This document shows positions 28,197 through 36,512 of a DNA stretch of 64,000 bases, piece by piece. How positions within the stretch are numbered: the stretch's first letter is position 1; the number at the start of each line of letters is the position of its first letter. The notes beneath the pieces were generated by a model. It saw nothing but the letters and a program-made list of their open reading frames with translations. It had not been told where the DNA came from and made no database searches. The translations under genes and the position numbers were made by a program. The stretch is from Candidatus Dojkabacteria bacterium UBA2259. GTDB lineage: Bacteria > Patescibacteriota > Dojkabacteria > SC72. The stretch spans positions 20,437 through 84,436 of the forward strand of contig DDXN01000001.1 in NCBI GenBank assembly GCA_002347605.1. Direction: 5' to 3'.

Positions 28197-30053
28197 ATGG
28201 AAGAAAAAATCTCTACAGCAAAAATCATAATAGATGAAAACAATGAAATTACAGACTTAGTGAGAGAAATTCACAAAAGTAAGGCAGAGAGAGTTGTGCT
28301 TACTTTTACAGAACAAACAGATATCTTAATTAGCCCTATTAATCTAAAAGTTCTACACGAAGCAGCCGAAAGAGAAGGGAAATTACTAATTGCTCAGATA
28401 ATACAAAACCCAACAGGTATACGTAATTCAAAGTTAGCTGGTATTAAGACTATAGATACCCCTTCTAATCCAACAGAGTATGATTGGGAAGAGGCTTTTG
28501 AAATGATACAAGCTAAAAAGAAAGAGAAGCTTGAAAAAAAGAAACTCCTTGAAGAGTTGCCAACAAAAGAAGATGAGAAGGAGATATTTGAAGAGAAAGT
28601 AGAAGATAGTATTGAAAAAGTAAAACCTCCTAAGGTAGAGACTACATCGCAGTATATAGATAAGAGGGGAGTTAAGCGTGCCACCCCCTTTATATCCATA
28701 GATGATGATATACCTCAAACTTTAGAGAGTAATCCTGTACAAGCCGGTATTTTGCCTGCTGTAGGTGCCATTCCTTTAAAAAAGAGGTTTAGAATTAATA
28801 TATTTAAGAATCTTAAGAGTTCAATTAGGCCAAAAGTTGGTGAAACTGTTAGAGTAGGAAACAAAAAGAAGATACTTAAGATTTTACTCTTTACACTCGT
28901 TCCTTTAGTATTACTTTCTGCATTAGGTTTCTTCCTGTATAACAGGTATGCAACATTTGTAAAAGTAAGAGTGTTTGTAGAATCCAAACCTGTTGAAGTA
29001 GAAAATCTCCTCGTCGGTGATACGACTATTGAAGAGATTGATTTTGAGAGCTTAAAGATACCAATAAAGATGGAGGAGAAAACGAAGAGTCTTTCTAATA
29101 GTATCACCGCTACTGGTAAAGCATATAGAGGAGAGAAGGCAAAAGGTACAATTGTAATTTTTTACAATGGGGATTGTGATGGAGATACCCCAGATATTTC
29201 CCTTCCTGTTGGGCAAGCTGTTACTTCAAGTGGACTCTCATTCAAATTAATTAATAGCGTATCTTTTACATGTAGCGAGGCTTTCTCATCGGGTGTTCAG
29301 GTTGAAGCAGATACTTTTGGGGATGAATATAATATTGTGTCTGGTAAAAGTTTTTCAATTGATGGACACTCCCTTGATACTCTTTTTGCAAAAAGTACAA
29401 GTAATTTTACTGGTGGTACTAAAGAGGAATACACTGTTCTTTCTCAAACAGATGTAAATAATGGAGTTGAAGCTTTGAGTACTACTGCTATTGAAGAGGT
29501 TAAATCAGAGTTAAGAGAAATTGCTGGGGACTGGGAGATTATCGAAGACACTATTCGTAGTGAGGTAGACAAGACTACTATTGTAACAGACAAAAAGGTC
29601 GGTGTACAAGCAGATATTGTTAATTTAGATCTTACTATTAAGGGTAGTGCCACCTATTACAAAACAACTGGTTTAGATGAAAAGCTTACACAACTTTTAG
29701 AAAATAAGGCTCAAGAGGAGAATCTTTTTGAAAGTAATAAAGATTTAGAGCTTGTCTTGGGTGATGATATCCAAAAGAGTATTACTGTAGAAGAGAGTAA
29801 GAAGAGTGTAGTAAAGATAAAGATTGTAGCAAAGGCAACTATTAAACCTAAGGTAGATAAAGACCAGCTACAGAACAAGTTAAAGGGTATGGAGTGGGAT
29901 GAGGGAAAAACATATTTAAATACATTGAATTATGCACAGAGAAAACCTGAGGCTGTGTTTAATCCCTTAAACTATCCAGCTTTTTTACAGAGGTTCCCTG
30001 ATAGAAGGGGAGGGGTCTTAGTGAGTATTGTTGAACTTGAGGCTGAGGAATAA
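28197..30053 (+). CDS. Hypothetical membrane-anchored protein, baseplate-J-like outer region
   Basis: 618 residues. A cytoplasmic N-terminal alpha-beta domain (about 1-105, with VVLTFTEQTDILISPINL) comes first, then a highly charged Lys/Glu linker. One membrane helix (about 222-243) follows, then a long beta-rich outer region. Its KGTIVIFYNGD and LPVGQAVTSSGLSF phrases recall baseplate-J-like proteins seen in candidate-phyla genomes; that is recollection, not proof. The ATG at 28197 is preferred to the one at 28182, which lies inside the previous gene. It is probably co-transcribed with the FtsA-like gene. Function unknown; an envelope-spanning role is plausible. Confidence 0.65.
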   Translation: MEEKISTAKIIIDENNEITDLVREIHKSKAERVVLTFTEQTDILISPINLKVLHEAAEREGKLLIAQIIQNPTGIRNSKLAGIKTIDTPSNPTEYDWEEAFEMIQAKKKEKLEKKKLLEELPTKEDEKEIFEEKVEDSIEKVKPPKVETTSQYIDKRGVKRATPFISIDDDIPQTLESNPVQAGILPAVGAIPLKKRFRINIFKNLKSSIRPKVGETVRVGNKKKILKILLFTLVPLVLLSALGFFLYNRYATFVKVRVFVESKPVEVENLLVGDTTIEEIDFESLKIPIKMEEKTKSLSNSITATGKAYRGEKAKGTIVIFYNGDCDGDTPDISLPVGQAVTSSGLSFKLINSVSFTCSEAFSSGVQVEADTFGDEYNIVSGKSFSIDGHSLDTLFAKSTSNFTGGTKEEYTVLSQTDVNNGVEALSTTAIEEVKSELREIAGDWEIIEDTIRSEVDKTTIVTDKKVGVQADIVNLDLTIKGSATYYKTTGLDEKLTQLLENKAQEENLFESNKDLELVLGDDIQKSITVEESKKSVVKIKIVAKATIKPKVDKDQLQNKLKGMEWDEGKTYLNTLNYAQRKPEAVFNPLNYPAFLQRFPDRRGGVLVSIVELEAEE

Positions 30054-30103
30054 TCCTTTATTTTAATCAAATTTATTGATAGAATTGCGTACTTATCTAT
30101 TAT

Positions 30104-30180
30104 GTACCCGTAGCTTAATTGGATAGAGCAATTGCCTTCTAAGCAGTAGGTTGCCGGTTCGATTCCGGCCGGGTACACCA
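30104..30180 (+). tRNA. tRNA-Arg (anticodon TCT)
   Basis: Complete 77-base cloverleaf with encoded CCA. Acceptor GTACCCG pairs with CGGGTAC. The anticodon loop CTTCTAA gives TCT, reading AGA. The T-loop TTCGATT is flanked by GCCGG/CCGGC. It is directly followed by tRNA-Ser with no spacer. Confidence 0.96.
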
Positions 30181-30267
30181 GGAGAGATGCCTGAGCGGTC
30201 GAAAGGACACGCTTGGAGAGCGTGCGTATGAGAAATCGTACCGTGGGTTCGAATCCCACTCTCTCCG
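30181..30267 (+). tRNA. tRNA-Ser (anticodon GGA)
   Basis: 87-base class II tRNA. Acceptor GGAGAGA pairs with TCTCTCC, discriminator G. The anticodon loop TTGGAGA gives GGA. A long variable arm is present. CCA is not encoded (TTT follows), unlike the neighbouring tRNA-Arg, so a CCA-adding enzyme is needed. It abuts tRNA-Arg, suggesting one transcript. Confidence 0.95.
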
Positions 30268-30526
30268 TTTGATAAGGTTAATACAAAATAATTCCAAAAC
30301 TACCCTATATCTTTTTTACACTAGATATCTCATTTTGTATAAAACCAATTAAACTATCTTTAAGGTGAAGTAAAAGCATATCTTTCCTGTAGAAAAAACA
30401 AACAGAATACCATTAATGCACTTAAATTTGAGATAAACTTAGAACAAAACCTTCTAACTCTTCAAAAACTACTACCACTTCGTGGATGGGTAAATTAAAA
30501 ATTCCTAAATTACCAAATTCTAAACA

Positions 30527-30670
30527 CTAGTCCCGGGAGACACAACGAACACCGAAGGAAGTATACGTCTTCTCGTCATTGTGGGTATCCCCATCGCCCA
30601 AGCGTACGTACCAAGCAAGAAAGGAAAGGAAGGCAGTCTCGGACGAAGACCAATATGTCCCATAGTGTAT
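30527..30670 (-). other. Candidate DGR variable region (VR) at the 3' end of the lectin-like gene
   Basis: Segment coding WSSSE through FGVRCVSRD to the stop. It stands out by G+C content and by clustered C/T/G at the first two positions of codons ending in C or T, where a template would carry AAC or AAT. It ends in a conserved G+C-rich stretch after the lectin motif, the usual place of the initiation-of-mutagenic-homing site. The template repeat has not been found here. Confidence 0.55.
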
Positions 30671-31867
30671 TGCCCGACCATCTCCAGTTGTAAACTCTGC
30701 CGCTTCTTGTAATGTGTTCCCTGCTTGATTATACATCCCATCTATATATGCTAACATTAACTCTTTTTGTGATGGTAAATACCAATTACTTCTACCATCT
30801 AGTTCCAACTCTGCACACCAGTTTATTGCATTACCACAATCAGCGTCTAAACCATCATATAAACTTCTTGGTACTGAATTAAAGTAATCACAGACTCCAA
30901 GAGATATTTCTGTAAAATTATTTGTATTAGATATTGGTGGATCTTGTGATAACATTACAGGAGTCTGATCACTACTCCAATATATTCCTGCTCTCTCATC
31001 CTTCCATATATTGTCTGATACATAGGTCCATATGGCTTCTTCCCCATGATAGTCTTCTGGTGATAACGGCTTTTCAAACCATCCAAAATAGTCTACTCCT
31101 CCCATATTATCATATGCACTGTACTGCATATTACTAAAATCTATTGGTGTTGGTGGGGTATATGTACCTGTTAATAGTGTTCCTGAATTTGAATAGAATT
31201 TCTTCCCATCTAATACCTCATCTACTCCTGCATCTCCTAGAAATGACCATGTACCTGTTAATAGTGTACTTGAGTTAGAATAGAATTTCTTGCCTGACAT
31301 TACGTCTGTTACAGATGTATCTCCTAAATACGATACTACTGGTGGAGTATATATACCTGTTAATAATGTCCCTGAATTTGAATAAAAAGTCTTACCCGCT
31401 AATACATCTGATACTGATGCACTCCCCTTATACGATACTATTGGTGTTGAAGGAAGTACAAGAGTACCTGTAAGTAACTCCCCTGAATCTGAATAGAATC
31501 TATTTCCTGTTAAAACATCCTCTACCGATGTGTCTCCTAGGAATGTAAACTCCTCTGGAGTGTATGTACCCGTTTGAATATCCCTAGACCTATTGTAAAA
31601 AGTCTTCCCCTCTAACACATCACTCGCTGTTACACTACCATTAGGAGCCCATTCTGAAGCTTCTGTTACTTTCTGTACTATTACATCAATATCATCCTCT
31701 GGGACATCTTGAGTATATCCTAGCTCTACTAACTTCCCATATATACCTTTTACATCTCCCTCTATACTCTTGGTACTTACTTCTTCTTTAAGTGGTTTAA
31801 AAAGGAATACTATTATCAAAGTTACTATTGCACCAATTATGAACGAAAGGATATATTTCTTGTTCAT
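30527..31867 (-). CDS. Membrane-anchored repeat protein with C-terminal DUF1566/C-type-lectin-like domain (candidate DGR target)
   Basis: 446 residues. An N-terminal membrane helix (about 5-24) is followed by a helical stretch, then five repeats of about 28-35 residues. Each carries a form of D-V-L-x-G-K-x-F-Y-S-N-S-G-x-L-L-T-G (about residues 82-245). The C-terminal domain (about 255-446) has hallmarks of the DUF1566/Fib_succ_major lectin-like fold: NWYLPSQKEL, TYWSSSE and a final FGVRCVSRD. The last 140 bases are about half G+C by hand count (72 of 140), while the rest of the gene is AT-rich. This is typical of a diversity-generating retroelement variable region. No reverse transcriptase or template repeat is visible in the window. 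Probably a hypervariable surface display protein. Confidence 0.75.
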   Translation of the reverse strand: MNKKYILSFIIGAIVTLIIVFLFKPLKEEVSTKSIEGDVKGIYGKLVELGYTQDVPEDDIDVIVQKVTEASEWAPNGSVTASDVLEGKTFYNRSRDIQTGTYTPEEFTFLGDTSVEDVLTGNRFYSDSGELLTGTLVLPSTPIVSYKGSASVSDVLAGKTFYSNSGTLLTGIYTPPVVSYLGDTSVTDVMSGKKFYSNSSTLLTGTWSFLGDAGVDEVLDGKKFYSNSGTLLTGTYTPPTPIDFSNMQYSAYDNMGGVDYFGWFEKPLSPEDYHGEEAIWTYVSDNIWKDERAGIYWSSDQTPVMLSQDPPISNTNNFTEISLGVCDYFNSVPRSLYDGLDADCGNAINWCAELELDGRSNWYLPSQKELMLAYIDGMYNQAGNTLQEAAEFTTGDGRAIHYGTYWSSSETAFLSFLAWYVRLGDGDTHNDEKTYTSFGVRCVSRD

Positions 31868-32142
31868 TTAATATATATAATTTGATGTTTAATAATATGG
31901 TTAATGATAGCAATATATGAAAAATATTTCAAAAACTTATGGAGGTTATAGTAGAAGGCTATATGTAATACAAGTAAAAAGTTCCAAAATATTTCTATAT
32001 GCATATTTTTATATAATCTTTTGTAACATTAATAACCCTTTGATAAGGAAAAACTTTTTATTGTTTTCAATATTCTGTTGAAATCTATTAAACACTTAAT
32101 ACTCTATTAAATAGGTAGTAGAAAATATGTGAACAATAAGTA

Positions 32143-32661
32143 TTATTCCTCGCTCTCTTCCTCTTTTTCTTTACTATCTGAATCTTTCAATATCTTTTTA
32201 TCACTGACTGGAATAATCTTTACTCTTCTGTCTTCTCCCTCTCCAACGCTCTCTGTTTTAATATCATCAAATACCTGAAGTGTAACATGAACTGTTCTCC
32301 TATCTGATGGACTCATAGGCTCTAACTCAATAGGCTCTCCTAGTATTCTTGCATCATCTGCTTTCTGCATAGCAATACTCTCTATTTTTTTGTTTCTCTC
32401 CTGCTTGTACCCACAAACATCTAAGAGTACTCTGTAGTTAGTACCCTCCGCTAACTTCTTTCTCAAGATCATACTAAATATATATTGAAGAGATTCCAAG
32501 TGTTTACCACGATTTCCAATTAAATACCCTAGGTTGTCTCCAGAAAAAGAAACTTTAATATATGAAACTCCATCTGTCTCTTCAATTTTAAGTTCATATA
32601 TTGCATCTATATCTAAAAATGAAAGTAGGGAATCTAATTCTTTTTTAATAGTTTCTTCCAT
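32143..32661 (-). CDS. jag: KhpB/Jag-type KH-R3H RNA-binding protein
   Basis: 172 residues. KH domain with LIGNRGKHLESLQYI (about residues 48-62) and an R3H domain near 95-140 (LEPMSPSDRRTVHVTL), followed by an acidic tail. It lacks the N-terminal Jag_N domain of the Bacillus protein. Family members bind RNA and affect cell division and envelope regulation. It is the last gene of the conserved rpmH-rnpA-yidD-yidC-jag order left of the origin, 17 bases after yidC. Confidence 0.92.
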   Translation of the reverse strand: MEETIKKELDSLLSFLDIDAIYELKIEETDGVSYIKVSFSGDNLGYLIGNRGKHLESLQYIFSMILRKKLAEGTNYRVLLDVCGYKQERNKKIESIAMQKADDARILGEPIELEPMSPSDRRTVHVTLQVFDDIKTESVGEGEDRRVKIIPVSDKKILKDSDSKEKEEESEE

Positions 32662-32678
32662 CTAAATATTTATTAAAA

Positions 32679-33527
32679 TTATTTCTTCTTTTTCTTAAGA
32701 ACATCTAAGAGGTTTTGGACACCCTTTTTTGTTTTGTTAAAATCAAATGATACATATTGAACAACTAGGAGAAGGGACTGTATCATCCAATACCATCCCA
32801 GTGCCGTTGGCATACTAATTGTAAAGAATACTGTCATAGCCGGAAGTAAAAACATTGTAGATTTCTGCATACCTGCTTGCATCCCCTCCATCGGAGATGC
32901 CTCTGCCCTCTTCTTTGTATTGTCCTTTTTAGGTGCAGACACATTCTGCATCTTCTGTGTAAAGAGAGTGGTAAAGTACTGAGTAACACCTACAAGTACT
33001 GAAAGAAGAATGTACGGAATACTCTGCCCAGAGAATTTACCAAACTCAGCAGCTACATCTTTGTATGATTTTGTTAATTCCCAAAACAGAAACTTTGTAT
33101 TAATGCTAACATCTTCTGATATGTTCGTGACATTTACAACCCATGGATAGAGACCCTCTAGGTTACTTGAGGTCACGGCCCTGATAACCCCTATTAATGC
33201 GGAGAGTATTACTAACTGTGGTATAAAGGTACCTATACAACCAAGTGGGTTATACCCTGTCTTTTTATACAACTTTACCTGCTCTTGTGCTAATAGCTCT
33301 TTGTTGTTTGCATACTTCTTTTGTAATTTGTCTAACTCTGGTTTAATAGCTGCCATCTTTCTTGTCATACCTGTTTGCTTTTTTACAAGAGGTATCATTA
33401 CAATCCTTGCTACAACAGCAATACCTAGTATTGCCAACCCTAGGTTGTTACCAAAAAAATGGTAAAACAAAATCATTAGGTTAAGTATCGGATAGAAAAG
33501 GACTGTATTCCAAATTGTTGAAAACAT
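32679..33527 (-). CDS. yidC: YidC/Oxa1-family membrane protein insertase
   Basis: 282 residues, the short Gram-positive/Oxa1-like form without a large periplasmic domain. Seen: an N-terminal helix, the basic loop LVKKQTGMTRKMAAIKPEL (about 48-66) typical of the cytoplasmic hairpin, the cysteine-containing hydrophobic helix NPLGCIGTFIPQLVI (about 92-106), and further helices ending in GWYWMIQSLLLVVQY. The C-terminal tail is strongly basic (KKKKK), suited to ribosome contact. No lipoprotein signal cysteine was seen. It inserts inner-membrane proteins. Confidence 0.95.
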   Translation of the reverse strand: MFSTIWNTVLFYPILNLMILFYHFFGNNLGLAILGIAVVARIVMIPLVKKQTGMTRKMAAIKPELDKLQKKYANNKELLAQEQVKLYKKTGYNPLGCIGTFIPQLVILSALIGVIRAVTSSNLEGLYPWVVNVTNISEDVSINTKFLFWELTKSYKDVAAEFGKFSGQSIPYILLSVLVGVTQYFTTLFTQKMQNVSAPKKDNTKKRAEASPMEGMQAGMQKSTMFLLPAMTVFFTISMPTALGWYWMIQSLLLVVQYVSFDFNKTKKGVQNLLDVLKKKKK

Positions 33528-33579
33528 ATTATTATTAAGAAAAATATTAGAAATCTAGAGAATTATACACTAAACTTAA

Positions 33580-33885
33580 CTATTTTTCAGGTATTGGGTC
33601 ATACTGCCCTGGCTTACTCCACGGATTACATCTTACAACCCTTCTAATTAGTAAATAATTGCCTTTAAATATTCCAAATCTTTTTACAACACCATATCCA
33701 TATTCTGAACATGTTGGAGTAAACTTGCATGCCCTTAGATTTGGGTATATTTTACCTAAATACCCATGATCTAGAGAGAGTGTTCTTTTATACAGGTCTA
33801 TTGTTAGTAGTTCAAGCTTTAAGAGTATCTCGAAGGGCAGTTTCAAACTGTATATTAAAGTCTTTTTCCAGTTTTTCATATTCAT
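33580..33885 (-). CDS. yidD: Membrane protein insertion efficiency factor YidD
   Basis: 101 residues. The core CKFTPTCSEYGYGVVKRFG (about residues 53-71) and RRVVRCNPWSKPGQYDPIPE near the end are diagnostic for YidD (DUF37). An amphipathic helix occupies the N terminus. Its 5' end overlaps the rnpA 3' end by 74 bases in another frame, more than is usual for this pair. The N-terminal helix is needed to match the family, so the overlap looks real. Confidence 0.9.
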   Translation of the reverse strand: MNMKNWKKTLIYSLKLPFEILLKLELLTIDLYKRTLSLDHGYLGKIYPNLRACKFTPTCSEYGYGVVKRFGIFKGNYLLIRRVVRCNPWSKPGQYDPIPEK

Positions 33886-34147
33886 TACAATATTTATATG
33901 CTATATATATTCCTTTCATACCAATCCCATCCTTAATGTGCGTTTTAGTAATCTCCCTAAGTAGTCTTGTCATCCTATTTCTTTGTACTGCGTTCCCTAT
34001 TTTTTTACTTACTACAAAGGCAAACCTAAACTCCTTTTGGGTACTTTTTTGTATAACCAACATACCATACTCTCCACGAAATTTTTTACCCTGTTTATGA
34101 AGTAGTTGAAAGTATTTTTTGTTCAAACGATTTTCTTTGGGAAGCAT
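33812..34147 (-). CDS. rnpA: Ribonuclease P protein component
   Basis: 111 residues; protein subunit that helps the RNase P RNA mature tRNA 5' ends. Start MLPKENRLNKKYF, then KKIGNAVQRNRMTRLLRE (about 48-65), the RNR signature of the family. It follows rpmH by 13 bases, as in most bacteria, and overlaps yidD. Confidence 0.95.
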   Translation of the reverse strand: MLPKENRLNKKYFQLLHKQGKKFRGEYGMLVIQKSTQKEFRFAFVVSKKIGNAVQRNRMTRLLREITKTHIKDGIGMKGIYIAYKYCNEYEKLEKDFNIQFETALRDTLKA

Positions 34148-34160
34148 ATGCTAGTATACA

Positions 34161-34343
34161 CTATCTGGCTCTAGACAGTGGTCTTTTTCTCTTAAGTTTG
34201 TATTCATTACTTACTGTAAGGAATTTTCTTCCTTTGGCTTTTCTCCTCTTTAAAACCTTTTTACCATTGGCATTTTTGTTTCTTGCCATAAATCCAAACT
34301 TTCTGATTCTTTTTAAATTTTTTGGCTGATATGTTCTTTTCAT
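34161..34343 (-). CDS. rpmH: 50S ribosomal protein L34
   Basis: 60 residues, longer than the usual 44-46. [20 protein letters not shown] is the classical N terminus. The middle inserts extra basic residues ([20 protein letters not shown]) and the tail ([11 protein letters not shown]) extends past the normal end. It is the first gene of the leftward operon starting at the origin. Confidence 0.95.
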   Translation of the reverse strand: MKRTYQPKNLKRIRKFGFMARNKNANGKKVLKRRKAKGRKFLTVSNEYKLKRKRPLSRAR

Positions 34344-34621
34344 TTTTATTTATTCATTCAAAAGCAGGCCTATTATATATTACCTTGTGGAGAGATAGCA
34401 AATATATTACATAAATTCTTTAAAGAAGAAATTCCCTTCCTATATGTATATTACTGATAGACAAAGGGCCAATAGAAAAGAAATCTTTCTTTACAAGCCT
34501 TTTTAAACATACAACTCTACTTTATCCACATTTTTTAGGAAATCAATATAATGAGATATTAGTCCCAATCGACCATGACTGCCCCTGTGTTTTATATATC
34601 TTCTTTATACTTTAATAGAGT
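34344..34621. other. rpmH-dnaA intergenic region with a perfect DnaA box
   Basis: 278 bases between divergent rpmH and dnaA. A consensus DnaA box TTATCCACA lies at 34522-34530. A TATACT -10 box at 34606-34611 lies 10 bases before the dnaA ATG. On the minus strand a TATAAT lies upstream of rpmH. The DnaA box so near the dnaA promoter suggests autoregulation or a bipartite origin. Confidence 0.6.
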
Positions 34622-36094
34622 ATGGATAAAATTGATTTTGAACAGTATGCCCAAAATATTCCAAAACCAGAGATAAAAGAGGTAGACGCATCTACCCTTG
34701 ATATAGATGTGGATGATGTATGGAAGATTGTTAATGAGAATTTAAGGATGGTGTTAGATAGGGTAGAGTATGATTCTTGGTTTTCAGGTGCATATCTTGA
34801 AAGGATTCAAAACGGTGTAGCTACAATTTCATGTCCAAACGAATTCAAAAGGTCTGCAATATTAAAAGATTACAATAAGTTTTTGCAAAGCTGTTTAACT
34901 AAAGCTACTGGTCAGAATTTGCAGTTAGAGGTTGTTGTAAAGGCTGGTGAATCACAAAGACCTAAAGAGAGATACAGGTTTGTTACTCAAACGGGTAACC
35001 CAGTAGTTGACCTATTTACAAAAATGGAGGGAGACAAAAAGAAGTATGAAGATGCTGTTAAAAAGGCTAGATTAAATCCAAGATATACCTTTAAGACCTT
35101 TGTCGTGGGAAGTAACAATAGACTAGCAGAGGCTGTTGCCCAATCTGTTGTTTCAGATATGGAGAATGAAAGTATTGCTAAATCATATAACCCAGTTTTT
35201 TACTATGGTAATACCGGCGTAGGTAAAACTCACTTAATGCAAGCAATCGGGAATGAAGTATTAAGAGTAAATCCTACCAGAAGTGTAGTATATGTTTCAA
35301 TTGAACAGTTCCTTAATGAAATGATAGAGGCTATTCGAACTAAAAAGAATGAAGATTTTAGAACAAAGTACAGGGATGTGGACCTTTTAATAATTGACGA
35401 TATTCAGTTTGTAGAAACATACCCTAAAACCCAAGAGGAGCTCTTCCACACCTTTAATACCTTGTACCAAGCGAATAAACAGATTATTCTAGCTTCAGAT
35501 AGACCTCCAAGAGATATCAAAAATATTACAGATAGATTAAGAACAAGGTTCGAAGGAGGTATGGTGTGTGATATCCAGGCTCCAGAGTATGAGACAAGGT
35601 TGGCCATTCTAAAACAGATTATGCTTGAAAAAGGAGTAACCGTTCCAGATGCATTCTTGGATTTAATAGCTAAAAACATTGTAAATAGTGTAAGAGAGTT
35701 AGAGGGTGCTCTTAACAAAGTAATTACTCTCACAAAGCTTGGTCAGGTTCCATCTTACGAAGAGGTTGCTAGAATTTTACAAGTTGATATTGAGAGTAAA
35801 AGAAGAAGAGTTACTCCTGAAAAGGTTCTAGAAGTTGTATGCTCTGTCTTTGATGTATCAATACGTTCAATTAAAAGTCCTAAAAAGACAGCAAGTTTAG
35901 CAACACCAAGACAGGTTGTTATGTTTCTTCTTAGAACGGAGTTAGAAACTTCATTGCTAGATGCGGCGAAGTGTGTTGGAAGAAAGGATCACACAACTGT
36001 GCTTCATGCTTGTGCTGCGATTCCAAAAAAAATAAAGTCAGATTCTACATTGTCAGAAAAAATTGAAAAGTGTAGGGGAGATCTCTTCTATTAG
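34622..36094 (+). CDS. dnaA: Chromosomal replication initiator protein DnaA
   Basis: 490 residues. Domain I is at the N terminus (WKIVNENLRMVLDRVEYDSWF), followed by a linker. The AAA+ ATPase has Walker A GNTGVGKTH (about 197-205) and Walker B DLLIIDDIQF (about 257). C-terminal domain IV holds the DNA-binding signature VGRKDHTTVLHAC (about 450). Oligomerises on DnaA boxes and melts the origin. Preceded by one perfect box and followed by several variants. The ATG is 10 bases after a TATACT box, so the leader is very short. Confidence 0.98.
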   Translation: MDKIDFEQYAQNIPKPEIKEVDASTLDIDVDDVWKIVNENLRMVLDRVEYDSWFSGAYLERIQNGVATISCPNEFKRSAILKDYNKFLQSCLTKATGQNLQLEVVVKAGESQRPKERYRFVTQTGNPVVDLFTKMEGDKKKYEDAVKKARLNPRYTFKTFVVGSNNRLAEAVAQSVVSDMENESIAKSYNPVFYYGNTGVGKTHLMQAIGNEVLRVNPTRSVVYVSIEQFLNEMIEAIRTKKNEDFRTKYRDVDLLIIDDIQFVETYPKTQEELFHTFNTLYQANKQIILASDRPPRDIKNITDRLRTRFEGGMVCDIQAPEYETRLAILKQIMLEKGVTVPDAFLDLIAKNIVNSVRELEGALNKVITLTKLGQVPSYEEVARILQVDIESKRRRVTPEKVLEVVCSVFDVSIRSIKSPKKTASLATPRQVVMFLLRTELETSLLDAAKCVGRKDHTTVLHACAAIPKKIKSDSTLSEKIEKCRGDLFY

Positions 36095-36512
36095 TTAGTG
36101 TGGATTGTATGTGTATTATTGTTGATAACCTACTTAGTACTCCACATTCAAAAACGTTGATCTGTTAATAGAGTCCCTATTTAACAATGTTTCTTTAACA
36201 GACTCTTAAACACATAAATGCACATATTAACGATATTTATACACATTTTGTATACACATAGAAGAGAGACGGTAGTGAAGATATTTTAATGTATTGATAA
36301 CTAAAATGAACAGTTAGGTTATCAACATTTGAAATTTATGAAAAAATCATTTACTAGAATCTGTAATTTAATTAATTTAAAACAGTTATCAACTTATCCA
36401 TACTCTCTACTACTATGATAACTATATATATTTAATATTATAATAGTAGCAAAGAGATCCAATTTTAAGTAAAATATACTAGATAACTGCCTACTATCTA
36501 ATATTAAATAAT
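36095..36512. other. oriC: Probable chromosomal replication origin (oriC) between dnaA and dnaN
   Basis: 418 bases without a gene. DnaA-box-like 9-mers: TTATCAACA on minus at 36120-36128, CAATCCACA on minus at 36099-36107, TTATCAATA on minus at 36292-36300, TTATCAACA at 36319-36327, TTATCAACT at 36386-36394 overlapping TTATCCATA at 36394-36402. A very AT-rich tract around 36420-36450 (ATATATATTTAATATTATAA) could be the unwinding element. Inverted repeats AGAGTC/GACTCT lie at 36170-36175 and 36201-36206. Gene order and switch of strand agree with an origin. Confidence 0.75.

Noticed and set aside
29972..30259. Minus-strand frame with GFEPT-type peptide
   Set aside because: It is the antisense of tRNA-Arg and tRNA-Ser. 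Such peptides are a known artefact of tRNA T arms.
30475..30485. CCAC-loop-GTGG hairpin after the lectin-like gene as a DGR homing hairpin
   Set aside because: Only four base pairs; too short to claim, although its position is suggestive.
31868..32142. Possible small gene in the 275-base gap before jag
   Set aside because: AT-rich, with no open frame of useful length and no RNA-like fold recognised; it probably holds only the promoter of the lectin-like gene.
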